A stretch of 64,000 nucleotides of DNA from Bradyrhizobium sp. BRP22. GTDB lineage: Bacteria > Pseudomonadota > Alphaproteobacteria > Rhizobiales > Xanthobacteraceae. Below are positions 35,543 to 44,119 of the stretch, one piece after another. The stretch spans positions 62,001-126,000 of the forward strand of contig NZ_JADYVX010000025.1 in assembly GCF_020194175.1 (NCBI RefSeq), read 5' to 3'. Both the position numbers and the translations under genes were made by a program. The notes beneath the pieces are model-generated. The model was not told where the DNA came from and did no database searches. It saw only the letters and a program-made list of their open reading frames with translations. Each line of letters begins with the position of its first letter. Within the stretch, counting starts at the first letter, position 1.

Positions 35543-37795
35543 ATGCGTGACTGTTCGAAAGGCCGTACCGGATTCGACCGCGTGCTGATGGCCGTCGCCG
35601 CGACGTTCCTGACGGTCTCCGCGACCTCAGCACTGGCCCAGTCGGACACGCCACGCGCCAGCGCCGCAGAACTCGCGATCGACGCCGCGATCCCGCGCCC
35701 CGAGCCTGCCAACGTGCCGCCGCCCACCGCGGCCGATATCAAGCTGGACACCACCGCCTCGGTGCCTGACGCGTCAAAGGACGCCGTCAAGCCGAGCGAA
35801 CCGGACACGGCGATCAAGACCGCCGAGCCCAAGGCTGAGCCCAAGCCGGCAGATGTCGTCACTGCGCCCGCCGCCGAGCCGAAGCCGAGCGATGTGGCGA
35901 AAGACGCGCCGAAGGAGCCAGAGCCGGTCAAGAACGACACCGCTACGGTGACGCCGTCCGCCGCGCCGGCGACCGCCACTGCTCCCGTTCCCACCACGAC
36001 GCCTACCCCGGCAACCGCCAACGCGCCTGCTGCCGAGCCCGCCAAGGAGCCGGTCAAGGCTGCGAGCAACGTGCCGGCGGAGGATCAGCCGGTCGCCGAC
36101 AAGCTTCGCGAGACGCTGGCCAACAAGACGCTGCGCACCTTTGACCGCAAGAACGAGCGCGCCGCGGTCGAGAAGTTCTACTCGGCGCGCGACTATGCGC
36201 CGGTGTTCACGCAAGCCGGCAAGATGACCGCGACCGCCAAGGGCGTGATCGCGCGGCTGAAGGACGCCGCCGCCGATGGTCTCAACCCGGAAGACTATCC
36301 GGTGCCGGATTTTGCCGCTGCCGCATCGCCCGATGCGCTGGCGGAAGCCGAGCTGAAGCTCACCGCCAGCATGCTGGACTATGCGCGCCAGGCGCAGAGC
36401 GGGCGGATGCACTGGTCGCAGGTCTCGGCCGATATTCTCTATCCCGAGCACCCGATCGATCCGTCGGAAGTCCTCGCCAACGTGACCGGCGCCAAGGACG
36501 CCTCCGCCGCACTCGACAGCTACAACCCGCCGCACAAGCTCTACCGCGAGCTCAAGGCCAAGCTCGCCGAGCTGCGCGGCCAGGGCGAGGGACCGGTGAT
36601 CCAGATCGCGGAAGGGCCGGTGCTGGCTTACAAGGCGGGCAGCAAGAAACAGCCGGCGGTGGCGCCGGAAGATCCGCGCGTGCCGCAGCTCCGTGCCAAG
36701 CTCGGCGTCAGCGACAATCCGGACGACACGCGCTACGACGCCAAGGTCGCCGAAGCCGTGCGCAAATTCCAGCAGAGCGCCGAGCTGAAGCCCACCGGCG
36801 TGCTCGACGATCGCACCGTGAAGGCGATCAACAGCCCGAAGCGCGACAAGCAGATCGACACCGTCATCGTCAACATGGAGCGCTGGCGCTGGCTGCCGCG
36901 CCAGCTCGGCGCGGCCTCTCTCGGCAACGCCTATGTCATCCTAAACATCCCCGACTACACGCTGAGGGTGATGCAGAACGGCGCGCCGGTCTGGACCACG
37001 CGCGTGGTGACCGGCAAGCCGGGACAGCACGCGACGCCGCTTTTGACCGAGACGATGAAGTACATCACGGTCAACCCGACCTGGAACGTGCCGCCATCGA
37101 TCATCTACAACGAGTACCTGCCGGCCTTGCAGCAGGATCCGACCGTGCTGCAGCGTATGGGCCTGCGACTCGAATATGGCCGCGACGGTTCGGTCCACAT
37201 CTCGCAGCCGCCGGGCGAGGCGAACGCGCTCGGACGCATTCGCTTCAACTTCCCGAACAAGTTCCTGGTCTATCAGCACGACACCCCGGACAAGCAGCTC
37301 TTCGCCAGGGAAGAGCGTGCCTTCAGCCACGGCTGCATGCGCGTGCAGAATCCGGACCAATACGCGTCCGTGCTGCTCAACATCACGATGACGAACGAGC
37401 ATTGGACGCCCGAGCGGATCCGCAGCATGTATGGCTCGAGCGAGATCGACCTCAAATTCCCGACGCCGATCCCGGTCAACATCACCTATCAGACCGCGTT
37501 CGTTGACGATGCCGGCAAGCTGCAATTCCGCAGGGACGTCTATGGCCGTGACGCCGGCATGCTGGCGCTGCTCAAGAACAATCGCGGCAAGGACCTCGAA
37601 TCAATGGTGGCGCATGCGCAGCCGAACTATTCGCGCCCGAGCCGCAACAACCTGCCGCCCGGCGTCAGCATCGCCAGCGACAACACCAATTCCGGCCTGA
37701 ACTTCTTCGAGCGGCTGTTCGGCGGCGGCCAACCCGTGCCACCGGCGCCGATCGGGCGCGGACAACCGCAGCCGCGCCGGGTGTTCACCCGGTAA
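35543..37795 (+). CDS. L,D-transpeptidase, YcbB/LdtD type
   Basis: This 750-residue envelope enzyme cross-links peptidoglycan through 3-3 bonds. It has a signal peptide (VLMAVAATFLTVSATSALA), a long Pro/Ala/Lys linker (about residues 40-165) and a scaffold domain. A peptidoglycan-binding domain (VAEAVRKFQQSAELKPTGVLDDRTV) precedes a YkuD catalytic domain. The catalytic cysteine is Cys598 in FSHGCMRVQNP, with the partner His just before it. LD-linkages are abundant in rhizobial polar growers. The ATG at 35543 was taken over a TTG two codons upstream. A DUF882 gene follows after 255 bases. Confidence 0.9.
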   Translation: MRDCSKGRTGFDRVLMAVAATFLTVSATSALAQSDTPRASAAELAIDAAIPRPEPANVPPPTAADIKLDTTASVPDASKDAVKPSEPDTAIKTAEPKAEPKPADVVTAPAAEPKPSDVAKDAPKEPEPVKNDTATVTPSAAPATATAPVPTTTPTPATANAPAAEPAKEPVKAASNVPAEDQPVADKLRETLANKTLRTFDRKNERAAVEKFYSARDYAPVFTQAGKMTATAKGVIARLKDAAADGLNPEDYPVPDFAAAASPDALAEAELKLTASMLDYARQAQSGRMHWSQVSADILYPEHPIDPSEVLANVTGAKDASAALDSYNPPHKLYRELKAKLAELRGQGEGPVIQIAEGPVLAYKAGSKKQPAVAPEDPRVPQLRAKLGVSDNPDDTRYDAKVAEAVRKFQQSAELKPTGVLDDRTVKAINSPKRDKQIDTVIVNMERWRWLPRQLGAASLGNAYVILNIPDYTLRVMQNGAPVWTTRVVTGKPGQHATPLLTETMKYITVNPTWNVPPSIIYNEYLPALQQDPTVLQRMGLRLEYGRDGSVHISQPPGEANALGRIRFNFPNKFLVYQHDTPDKQLFAREERAFSHGCMRVQNPDQYASVLLNITMTNEHWTPERIRSMYGSSEIDLKFPTPIPVNITYQTAFVDDAGKLQFRRDVYGRDAGMLALLKNNRGKDLESMVAHAQPNYSRPSRNNLPPGVSIASDNTNSGLNFFERLFGGGQPVPPAPIGRGQPQPRRVFTR

Positions 37796-37838
37796 TCCAC
37801 TGCTCCCCAAACGCGCCAAATTTTAGAGCAAAATCAAC

Positions 37839-37861
37839 GATCCCGCCCGCCCGGCGGGATC
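37839..37861 (+). terminator. Probable terminator of the L,D-transpeptidase gene
   Basis: GATCCCGCC (37839-37847) pairs perfectly with GGCGGGATC (37853-37861) around CGCCC. The tail AATTACATT is T-poor, so termination may be partial. It lies 44 bases after the stop. Confidence 0.6.
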
Positions 37862-37868
37862 AATTACA

Positions 37869-37876
37869 TTAACCAT
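37869..37876 (+). promoter_or_regulatory. CtrA-like half site TTAACCAT
   Basis: TTAACCAT is the 8-base form of the alphaproteobacterial CtrA cell-cycle regulator site. It lies 175 bases before the DUF882 gene. One isolated match is weak evidence; it is listed because similar motifs occur upstream of pal and the FeeM-like gene. Confidence 0.25.
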
Positions 37877-38050
37877 TCTTCATCTGGTGCAGGTGGCGGC
37901 ACTTTTTCGCCACAGTCAACGGTTTAGGTTGAGCCCAACTTGGGAAAACGGGATGGTAAATCTCGGTTAACCGTCCCGCTTTAAGAATGCGTTCACCGCC
38001 TTTCGCCGGGGTCTGCGAAAGAAAGTTAAGGTCGAACGCTCGACGACTGG

Positions 38051-39679
38051 GTGGGCTCATCGGTGCTGGCTGTCCGCGCACGCCACTATAAACTGCTGTC
38101 GTTCCCGAAAGCCGGATGTCAGGTCGGGCTGACGTCGCTATTGCTGCTCGCAGGCGCCGGATCGGTTCACGACGCCACCGCCTTGAACGAGACCCGCACC
38201 CTCGCTTTCCATCACACGCACTCAGGCGAAGACGTCACCGTCACCTTCAAGCGCGATGGCCGCTATGACGAAGACGCGCTGAAGAAGCTCAATCAGTTCC
38301 TGCGCGACTGGCGCACCCAGGAACAGACCACGATGGATCGTCGGCTCTTCGACATCCTCTGGGAAGTCTATCGCGACGTTGACGGCAAGCAGCCGATCAA
38401 CGTCATCTCCTCCTACCGCTCTCCCGCAACTAACGCCATGCTCCGCCGCCGCTCCTCCGGGGTGGCGCGCTTCAGCCAGCACATGCTGGGGCATGCGATG
38501 GATTTCTACATTCCCGGCGTGCCGCTCGAGCAGATCCGCTATGCCGGCCTGCGCCTACAGCGTGGCGGTGTCGGTTTCTATCCGACCTCCGGCTCGCCTT
38601 TTGTTCACCTCGACACCGGGTCGATTCGTCACTGGCCGCGCATGACGCATGACCAGTTGGCGAGGGTGTTCCCGGACGGCCGCACCGTCCACGTCCCCGC
38701 GGACGGCAACCCGTTGAGAGGGTATGAACTCGCCCGTGCCGACATCGAGCGGCGCGGCAATGGCGATAGCTCGTCGTCCGGCGGCAGCAACATCGGCGGC
38801 TTCCTGACTGCGCTGTTCAAGGGTAAGCCGGCTGCCGGCGCTGAAGAGGATGATGAGGGCGCTGCGCCGGCTGCCGCCGAGAAGCCCGCGCCCGCGGTTG
38901 TCCTGGCCTCCGCCAGATCTGCCGATTCGAAGTCAGCCGATCCCGTGCCGATACCGCGCGCAAAACCGCAGTTTGCCTCGACCATCCAGCTCGCCGCGGC
39001 TGACGCTCAGATCATTCCGGCGGCAAAGCCCAAGCAGGCGGCGCCGGCCGCCGCAGAAAAATCCGAGCCGAAGCCGGAGACGCCTGCCGACATCATCAAT
39101 GCCCGTGGCTTCTGGGGCGATGAGCTACCTGCACCGAAACAGGCAACGGCTGCGCAGATCGCCGCGCTGAAGGCACGTGAGGCGGTCGGCGCCGCCGATC
39201 CGCAGGCCACGGCCAGCGTGACCGAGAACTTCAACAAGGCCCTCGCCTATGCGCCGGCGAACTCGCCGATCGAGCGCGGCAATATCGTCGCCGCCTCCGC
39301 GCCGGTGCCGCGCAGCGTCCGTCCGACCCGCAATGCCGCGGCGGCTGCGACCGAGATCAACACCGTGGTCGCCAAAGGCGCGCAAGGTCAGGGCAGCGTG
39401 ATCGCGACCTCGACCCGCATCTCCGCCGCAAGAGGCAACGATCTCTGGATGCGCGTGGTGATGCTGGCGCCGAGCGCGAGCAACGCCATGCTGACCACCG
39501 TGCTCGGCGATACCGACATGACCTTGATGCGCGCCCATTTCGTCAAGCCGCAAGCCGCGATCAACATGACCTTCTCGAATGATCCGATGATGGGCATGAG
39601 CTGCGACAGCTTCACCGGCTCCGCTACCGCAACGCTGCCGACGACCTCTTTCGTCGTTCGCACCGCCGCGCTGCGCTGA
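38051..39679 (+). CDS. DUF882 protein with M15-type peptidase fold
   Basis: This 542-residue protein has an N-terminal hydrophobic export segment (VGLTSLLLLAGAGSV) followed by the DUF882/YcbK domain (residues 50-220), related to M15 zinc peptidases. Likely metal ligands are visible in FSQHMLGHAMDFYIPG and PFVHLDTGSIRHW. The C-terminal 300 residues are Ala/Pro-rich with little structure and end in a Cys-containing block (MGMSCDSFTGSATATLP). It probably acts on peptidoglycan stems. The GTG at 38051 is used; another GTG 12 bases downstream is equally likely. The upstream neighbour is an L,D-transpeptidase. Confidence 0.8.
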   Translation: MGSSVLAVRARHYKLLSFPKAGCQVGLTSLLLLAGAGSVHDATALNETRTLAFHHTHSGEDVTVTFKRDGRYDEDALKKLNQFLRDWRTQEQTTMDRRLFDILWEVYRDVDGKQPINVISSYRSPATNAMLRRRSSGVARFSQHMLGHAMDFYIPGVPLEQIRYAGLRLQRGGVGFYPTSGSPFVHLDTGSIRHWPRMTHDQLARVFPDGRTVHVPADGNPLRGYELARADIERRGNGDSSSSGGSNIGGFLTALFKGKPAAGAEEDDEGAAPAAAEKPAPAVVLASARSADSKSADPVPIPRAKPQFASTIQLAAADAQIIPAAKPKQAAPAAAEKSEPKPETPADIINARGFWGDELPAPKQATAAQIAALKAREAVGAADPQATASVTENFNKALAYAPANSPIERGNIVAASAPVPRSVRPTRNAAAAATEINTVVAKGAQGQGSVIATSTRISAARGNDLWMRVVMLAPSASNAMLTTVLGDTDMTLMRAHFVKPQAAINMTFSNDPMMGMSCDSFTGSATATLPTTSFVVRTAALR

Positions 39680-39783
39680 TCTTGCCTCCACAAATTCGAT
39701 GTCATCCCCGCGAAGGCGGCGATCCGCCGCGGCGCGAACTCACACCGCTACGCTGCTTGACGACTGAAGCAGCAATCCCCGCA

Positions 39784-39903
39784 GTCATTGCGAGCGAAGC
39801 GAAGCAATCCATGCCTCCATTTGTGGAGACATGGATTGCTTCGTCGCGTTGCTCCTCGCAATGACGGCGTCGTCCCGGGTCGCGCTTCGCTTGCCCGGGA
39901 TGA
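39784..39903. repeat. Palindromic intergenic repeat (GTCATTGCGAG family), copy 1
   Basis: Outer arms GTCATTGCGAG (39784-39794) and CTCGCAATGAC (39855-39865) are perfect complements. Inner arms GAAGCAATCCAT and ATGGATTGCTTC (39801-39812, 39831-39842) also pair. A second copy is at 51619-51738. It lies between the DUF882 gene and gapR. Confidence 0.8.
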
Positions 39904-39930
39904 TGGGTGAAGGTGTACGCGGGTAACGCC

Positions 39931-40200
39931 TCAGATCATCCCCAACGCTTGCATGTAGGTCTCGATGATCGTCTCCTGCTCCTGACGCTCGTTGGGATCC
40001 TGCTTGCGCAGGCGCACGATGGTGCGCAGGGCCTTGACGTCGTATCCGTTGCCCTTGCTCTCGGCATAGACGTCGCGGATGTCGTCCGAGATCGCCTTCT
40101 TCTCTTCTTCCAGCCGCTCGATGCGTTCGATGATGGCCTTGAGCTGATCCTTTGCGAATCGGGTCGCGGGTTCTTCTTTGACGGCGGCAGAAGTGGCCAT
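39931..40200 (-). CDS. gapR: GapR (DUF2312) nucleoid-associated protein
   Basis: This 89-residue DNA-binding protein matches GapR, which binds overtwisted AT-rich DNA ahead of replication and transcription and supports chromosome replication in alphaproteobacteria. The core FAKDQLKAIIERIERLEEEKKAISDDIRDVYAESKG is the family signature. The ATG at 40200 has CAGGAG 6 bases upstream and excludes a 20-codon extension. It is a single-gene unit flanked by repeats. Confidence 0.93.
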   Translation of the reverse strand: MATSAAVKEEPATRFAKDQLKAIIERIERLEEEKKAISDDIRDVYAESKGNGYDVKALRTIVRLRKQDPNERQEQETIIETYMQALGMI

Positions 40201-40366
40201 CGTGTACTCCTGAATGGAACTGATGTGGAGGCGTCCTGAGCGGTATGCGCTCCTACGCATCGCGTGTCGGAAATGACCCTCAAGTTTGGGACGCCTCCCG
40301 TCAAGGAAACGTCGCGCTCATCCACAGCGCGCCCACAGGAGATGCGGGAGAAGCCGCAATTACCTG

Positions 40367-40443
40367 TCATTCCGGGGCGTCCGAAGGACGAACCCGGAAT
40401 CTCGAGATTCCGGGTTCAATGCTGCGCATTGCCCCGGAATGAC
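40367..40443. repeat. Palindromic repeat with 28-bp perfect core (GTCATTCCGGGGC family)
   Basis: Outer arms GTCATTCCGGGGC (40367-40379) and GCCCCGGAATGAC (40431-40443) pair exactly. The inner part is a 28-bp perfect palindrome, GAACCCGGAATCTC and its complement, at 40390-40417. A related copy lies at 43043-43166. Confidence 0.8.
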
Positions 40444-40457
40444 GGCGTGCACACGAG

Positions 40458-40769
40458 TCAATGCCCGGGATGCGCCTTCTTCATCGCGGTCAGTTGCTCC
40501 GGCGTCGCCGCGCCCTGATATTTCGCCTTCCACTCCTCATAGGGCATGCCGTAGACCGCCTCGCGGCTCTCATCCTTGCTGATCGCGACGCCCTTGGCGT
40601 CGGCCTCCTCCTTCATCCAGTTGGAGAGGCAGTTGCGGCAGAATCCGGCAAGGTTCATCAGGTCGATATTCTGGACGTCGGTGCGATTCTGCAGATGCTG
40701 CACCAGGCGCCGGAAAACGGCGGCTTCCAGCTCGGTTCTGGTCTTGTCGTCAATCGTCATGGCTGTCAT
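40458..40769 (-). CDS. DUF1244 family protein
   Basis: This 103-residue protein belongs to DUF1244, a small proteobacterial family of unknown function. The family blocks are LEAAVFRRLVQHLQNRTDVQNIDLMNLAGFCRNCLSNWM, with a CxxC pair (CRNC), and YGMPYEEWKAKYQ. Length is typical. The CxxC may bind a metal, but no partner site is clear. Two ATGs three codons apart could start it. It is a lone gene between repeat elements. Confidence 0.88.
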   Translation of the reverse strand: MTAMTIDDKTRTELEAAVFRRLVQHLQNRTDVQNIDLMNLAGFCRNCLSNWMKEEADAKGVAISKDESREAVYGMPYEEWKAKYQGAATPEQLTAMKKAHPGH

Positions 40770-40780
40770 CCCGCTGTCTG

Positions 40781-40826
40781 CATGACCCGCAAAACTGGGT
40801 ACCGGTTTTCCGATAGATCATGCTCG
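40781..40826. repeat. REP-like palindromic element (GAGCATGATC family), copy 4, truncated
   Basis: GCATGACCCGCAAAACTGGGTACCGGTTTTCCGATAGATCATGCTC is a single-module, diverged copy (about 46 bases). It lies 11 bases upstream of the DUF1244 start, on the promoter side of that gene. Confidence 0.6.
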
Positions 40827-41011
40827 AATAGATCACTCTCAGCATATTGATATCAGGTGGGATTCGTCACAGATTTTGCCACATCGCTGCGCAAAACAGC
40901 ATGAAATCGGGTGGGATCGGCGGTTTTCGATGGCAGAAGTCCGCCTGCCTTCCGTTGACAGGTGTCGCCGGGCCACGCGAAATCGTCAATGATTCGGTGT
41001 AGCTTCGCCCC

Positions 41012-41602
41012 ATGATCGTACTGGACTCCCTTCCCTTCCCCTCTCGCCTGCTTGCCGGTCTTCTGCCCGCGCTGGCGCTTGTGGTGGCGTGCCTATGGAC
41101 CAGCCCGGCCGCCGCGGATTTCCGGCTCTGCAACAATACCGCCAGCCGGGTCGGCATCGCGCTAGGCTACAAGGACGCCGAGGGCTGGACCACCGAAGGC
41201 TGGTGGAACATTTCCTCGCGCTCCTGCGAGACCCTGCTGCGGGGCAACCTGGTCGCACGCTATTACTACATCTACGCCCTCGATTATGACCGTGGGGGGG
41301 AATGGTCGGGCCAGGCCTTCATGTGCTCGCGCGACAAGGAATTCACCATTCGCGGCACCGAGAACTGCCTGGCGCGCGGCTATGACCGCACCGGCTTCTT
41401 CGAGGTCGACACCGGGGAGCAACGGGCGTGGACCGTACAACTGACGGAAGCCAACGAGCAGCCGGCACAAAAGGTGCCGGGAATGCCGGGAGGGGTCGCA
41501 CCGGGAACACCCGCGGTGCCGGGCCTGCCCAATCCACCGGGCGGAACGCCTCCGGGCGCGTCTGGTTTGCCACCAGCCGCACCACCCGGAAGCAAGCAAT
41601 GA
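41012..41602 (+). CDS. DUF1036 secreted protein with Pro/Gly tail
   Basis: This 196-residue protein has a signal peptide (LLAGLLPALALVVACLWTSPAAA, cleavage near AAA-D) followed by a DUF1036 domain: FRLCNNTASRVGIALGYKD, GWWNISSRSCETLL and YYIYALDYDRGGEW. The domain is common in alphaproteobacteria and of unknown function. The last 50 residues are a Pro/Gly-rich collagen-like tail (GMPGGVAPGTPAVPGLP). Its stop overlaps the pyruvate kinase start in an ATGA, so the two are translated together, which is an odd pairing of a periplasmic protein and a glycolytic enzyme. Confidence 0.85.
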   Translation: MIVLDSLPFPSRLLAGLLPALALVVACLWTSPAAADFRLCNNTASRVGIALGYKDAEGWTTEGWWNISSRSCETLLRGNLVARYYYIYALDYDRGGEWSGQAFMCSRDKEFTIRGTENCLARGYDRTGFFEVDTGEQRAWTVQLTEANEQPAQKVPGMPGGVAPGTPAVPGLPNPPGGTPPGASGLPPAAPPGSKQ

Positions 41603-43035
41603 GAAGACTGCGTCGGATCAAGATCCTCGCGACCTTGGGTCCCGCCTCCTCCGACAGTGCGATGATCCGCAAGCTGTTCGAGGCCGGCGCCGATCTCTTT
41701 CGCATCAACATGAGCCACACCCCGCACGACAAGATGCGGGACCTGGTCAAGACCATCCGCAATGTCGAGTCCAGCTACGGCCGGCCGATCGGCATCCTGG
41801 TCGACCTGCAGGGCCCCAAGCTCCGGCTCGGCGCCTTTGCCGAAGGCGCGGTGCACCTCAACAACGGCCAGAGCTTCGTGCTCGATTCCGACAAGACGCC
41901 GGGTGACAATACCCGCGTCAACCTCCCGCATCCGGAGATCCTGGCGGCGCTGCGGCCGGGCCATGCGCTGCTGCTTGACGACGGCAAGGTGCGGCTGATT
42001 GCGGAAGAAACCTCGCCCGACCGCGCCGTGACGCGCGTGGTGATCGGCGGCAAGATGTCGGACCGCAAGGGCGTCAGCCTGCCCGATACCGACCTGCCGG
42101 TGTCGGCGATGACGCCGAAGGACCGCGCCGATCTCGAGGCCGCGCTGACCACGGGCATCGACTGGATCGCGCTGTCCTTCGTGCAGCGCGCCGAGGATGT
42201 CCACGAGGCCAAGAAGATGATTCGCGGCCGCGCCGCGGTGATGGCCAAGATCGAGAAGCCGCAGGCGATCGACCGGCTGGCCGACATCATCGATGCGTCC
42301 GATGCGCTGATGGTCGCGCGCGGCGACCTCGGTGTCGAGCTGCCGCTGGAACGCGTGCCGAGCCTGCAGAAGCAGATGACGCGGATGGCGCGCCGCGCCG
42401 GCAAGCCGGTGGTGGTCGCAACCCAGATGCTGGAATCGATGATCCAGGCGCCGGTGCCGACCCGCGCCGAGGTCTCCGACGTTGCCACCGCCGTCTATGA
42501 AGGCGCGGATGCGATCATGCTCTCGGCGGAGTCCGCCGCCGGCAAATATCCGGTGGAAGCGGTCACCACCATGAACCGCATCGGCGAGGAAGTGGAGCGC
42601 GACCCGATCTATCGCGGCGTGCTCAATGCGCAGCGCGCCGAGCCGGAGCAGACGGTCGGCGACGCGATCGCCGACGCCGCGCGCCAGATCGCCGAGACGC
42701 TCGACCTCTCGGCAATCATCTGCTGGACCTCGTCCGGCTCGACCGCGATCCGCGTCGCGCGCGAACGGCCGAAAGTGCCGGTCGTTGCGATCACGCCGAA
42801 CCTGGCGACAGGCCGCAAACTCTCGGTCGTGTGGGGCGTACACTGCGTCGTCGCCGAGGACGCGCGCGACCAGGACGACATGGTCGACCGCGCCAACTCC
42901 ATCGCATTCCGCGATGGCTTTGCCCGCGCCGGCCAGCGTGTGATCATCGTCGCCGGCGTCCCGCTCGGCATTCCCGGCACCACCAACATGGTCCGCATCG
43001 CCTCCGTCGCCCCGCAGAGCGACACGGAGAAGTAA
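41599..43035 (+). CDS. pyk: Pyruvate kinase
   Basis: This 478-residue enzyme converts phosphoenolpyruvate and ADP to pyruvate and ATP, the last step of glycolysis. The N-terminal RRIKILATLGPASSD, the active-site block MAKIEKPQAIDRL and the signature DALMVARGDLGVELPLERVP are all present, with the C-terminal allosteric domain complete. The ATG at 41599 overlaps the DUF1036 stop by 4 bases. It is preceded by a weak GGAAGCAAGCA site, consistent with translational coupling. A palindromic repeat follows the stop and may serve as terminator. Confidence 0.96.
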   Translation: MRRLRRIKILATLGPASSDSAMIRKLFEAGADLFRINMSHTPHDKMRDLVKTIRNVESSYGRPIGILVDLQGPKLRLGAFAEGAVHLNNGQSFVLDSDKTPGDNTRVNLPHPEILAALRPGHALLLDDGKVRLIAEETSPDRAVTRVVIGGKMSDRKGVSLPDTDLPVSAMTPKDRADLEAALTTGIDWIALSFVQRAEDVHEAKKMIRGRAAVMAKIEKPQAIDRLADIIDASDALMVARGDLGVELPLERVPSLQKQMTRMARRAGKPVVVATQMLESMIQAPVPTRAEVSDVATAVYEGADAIMLSAESAAGKYPVEAVTTMNRIGEEVERDPIYRGVLNAQRAEPEQTVGDAIADAARQIAETLDLSAIICWTSSGSTAIRVARERPKVPVVAITPNLATGRKLSVVWGVHCVVAEDARDQDDMVDRANSIAFRDGFARAGQRVIIVAGVPLGIPGTTNMVRIASVAPQSDTEK

Positions 43036-43042
43036 ATTGCTC

Positions 43043-43166
43043 AGTCGTTCCGGGGCGCGCGAAGCGCGAGCTATGATGTGCAATTGCACATCAGAGAATC
43101 CATCGGTCCGCAGGCGTAGGAGGAGAAATGGATTCCGGGCTCGTCCTTCGGACGCCCGGAATGACG
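43043..43166. repeat. Palindromic repeat related to the 40367 element
   Basis: The segment starts CGTTCCGGGGCGCGC and ends GACGCCCGGAATGACG. GAGAATCCAT and ATGGATTCC form inner arms, and ATGTGCAATTGCACAT is a 16-bp perfect palindrome at 43076-43091. It follows pyk. Confidence 0.6.
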
Positions 43167-43190
43167 AGGAGAGCGGTGGCCGGACGACGC

Positions 43191-43865
43191 CTAAGCCCCT
43201 ACCAGCGCCTTCGCTGGCGTGGTGGCCTGCACGACGAGCCCGCGCGCGCGGGCGTCCATGACGCCGACGGCGCGCAGGGCGAGCAGCGTCACGGTCTGCA
43301 CGGCATCGCGCAGCTTGGCGGGATCGTCGAGATTGTCTGGCGCGAGCGGCCCGACCAGCGACTCATGCAACGCGCCGAGCAGCGCGGTGGCGGCGAGTGC
43401 GGTGTCTTGCGCCGGCAGGTGGCCGGCGCGCACCGCGGCATCGATCCGGGCGGCAAGCTCGCCCGCGATCTCGCGGCGGCTGGCCAGCCGCGAGGCGGTG
43501 ACGTCGACATCGACCGGCTCCGCCAGGATGCCCCAGGCGAGCTTGCGCTGCGACAGCACGTGAACGGCCACCGTGGTGACCGCAGCCGCCAGCGCCGAGG
43601 ACGGCCCGGGCGCGGCATCGGCCGCCCGGCGGATCGCGGCGAGTTCGTCGCGTGAGACCTCGGCAATCAATTCGGAGATCAGGTCGGCCTTGGACGGGAA
43701 ATAGCGGTAGACGGTCCCCGCCGCGACGTGCGCGCGGACCGCAACCGGGGCGATCTGCACCGCGGCCATGCCGCCATCCGCCGCCGCCTCCCGCGCCGCC
43801 GCCAGAATAGCGCTGCGCCGGGCGGCCAGCCGTTTCACCACTTGATGGGTTCGCCGATAGACCAT
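43191..43865 (-). CDS. TetR-family transcriptional regulator
   Basis: This 224-residue regulator has an N-terminal TetR DNA-binding domain: RRSAILAAAREAAADGGMAAVQIAPVAVRAHVAAGTVYRYFPSKADLISELI. The FPSKADL end of the domain is diagnostic. The C-terminal half is all-helical and variable, so the ligand is unknown. It is a single gene. The divergent side (43866-44119) faces the nrdB stop rather than a start, so its target is not obvious from context. Confidence 0.88.
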   Translation of the reverse strand: MVYRRTHQVVKRLAARRSAILAAAREAAADGGMAAVQIAPVAVRAHVAAGTVYRYFPSKADLISELIAEVSRDELAAIRRAADAAPGPSSALAAAVTTVAVHVLSQRKLAWGILAEPVDVDVTASRLASRREIAGELAARIDAAVRAGHLPAQDTALAATALLGALHESLVGPLAPDNLDDPAKLRDAVQTVTLLALRAVGVMDARARGLVVQATTPAKALVGA

Positions 43866-44039
43866 GGCGGTTCCGTCCCCAGGCCCTCGCCGGCTTGCGA
43901 TCAGCCGAACGAGACTTCACTGTTTTGGGCGATCGAGCGCAGATCGCTGCAAAAGATGAACACCTATTCAGGTCGTCTGGCAAGACGGATTTGCGACGGC
44001 TGGAATGCGCAAAAGGAAGGGGTCCCGGTTCAGCGAATT

Positions 44040-44096
44040 AGAGCGTTTTCGAGCGAAGTGGACAGCGGTTCGCGTGAAGAAAACTCGTCAAACAAC
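44040..44096. repeat. Intergenic repeat (GAGCGTTTTCGAGCGAAGTGG family)
   Basis: GAGCGTTTTCGAGCGAAGTGG followed by GGTTCGCGTGAAGAAAACTCG is a variant of a repeat that I recognise from Bradyrhizobium. GAGCGTTTTC at 44041 pairs imperfectly with GAAAACTCG at 44078-44086. It lies 33 bases past the nrdB stop. Confidence 0.5.
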
Positions 44097-44119
44097 AATC
44101 TGGCCCCGGGAGCCCTTGG

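Noticed and set aside
41380..43089. 569-codon open frame on the minus strand
   Set aside because: Antisense to pyruvate kinase; no recognisable domain or ribosome site.
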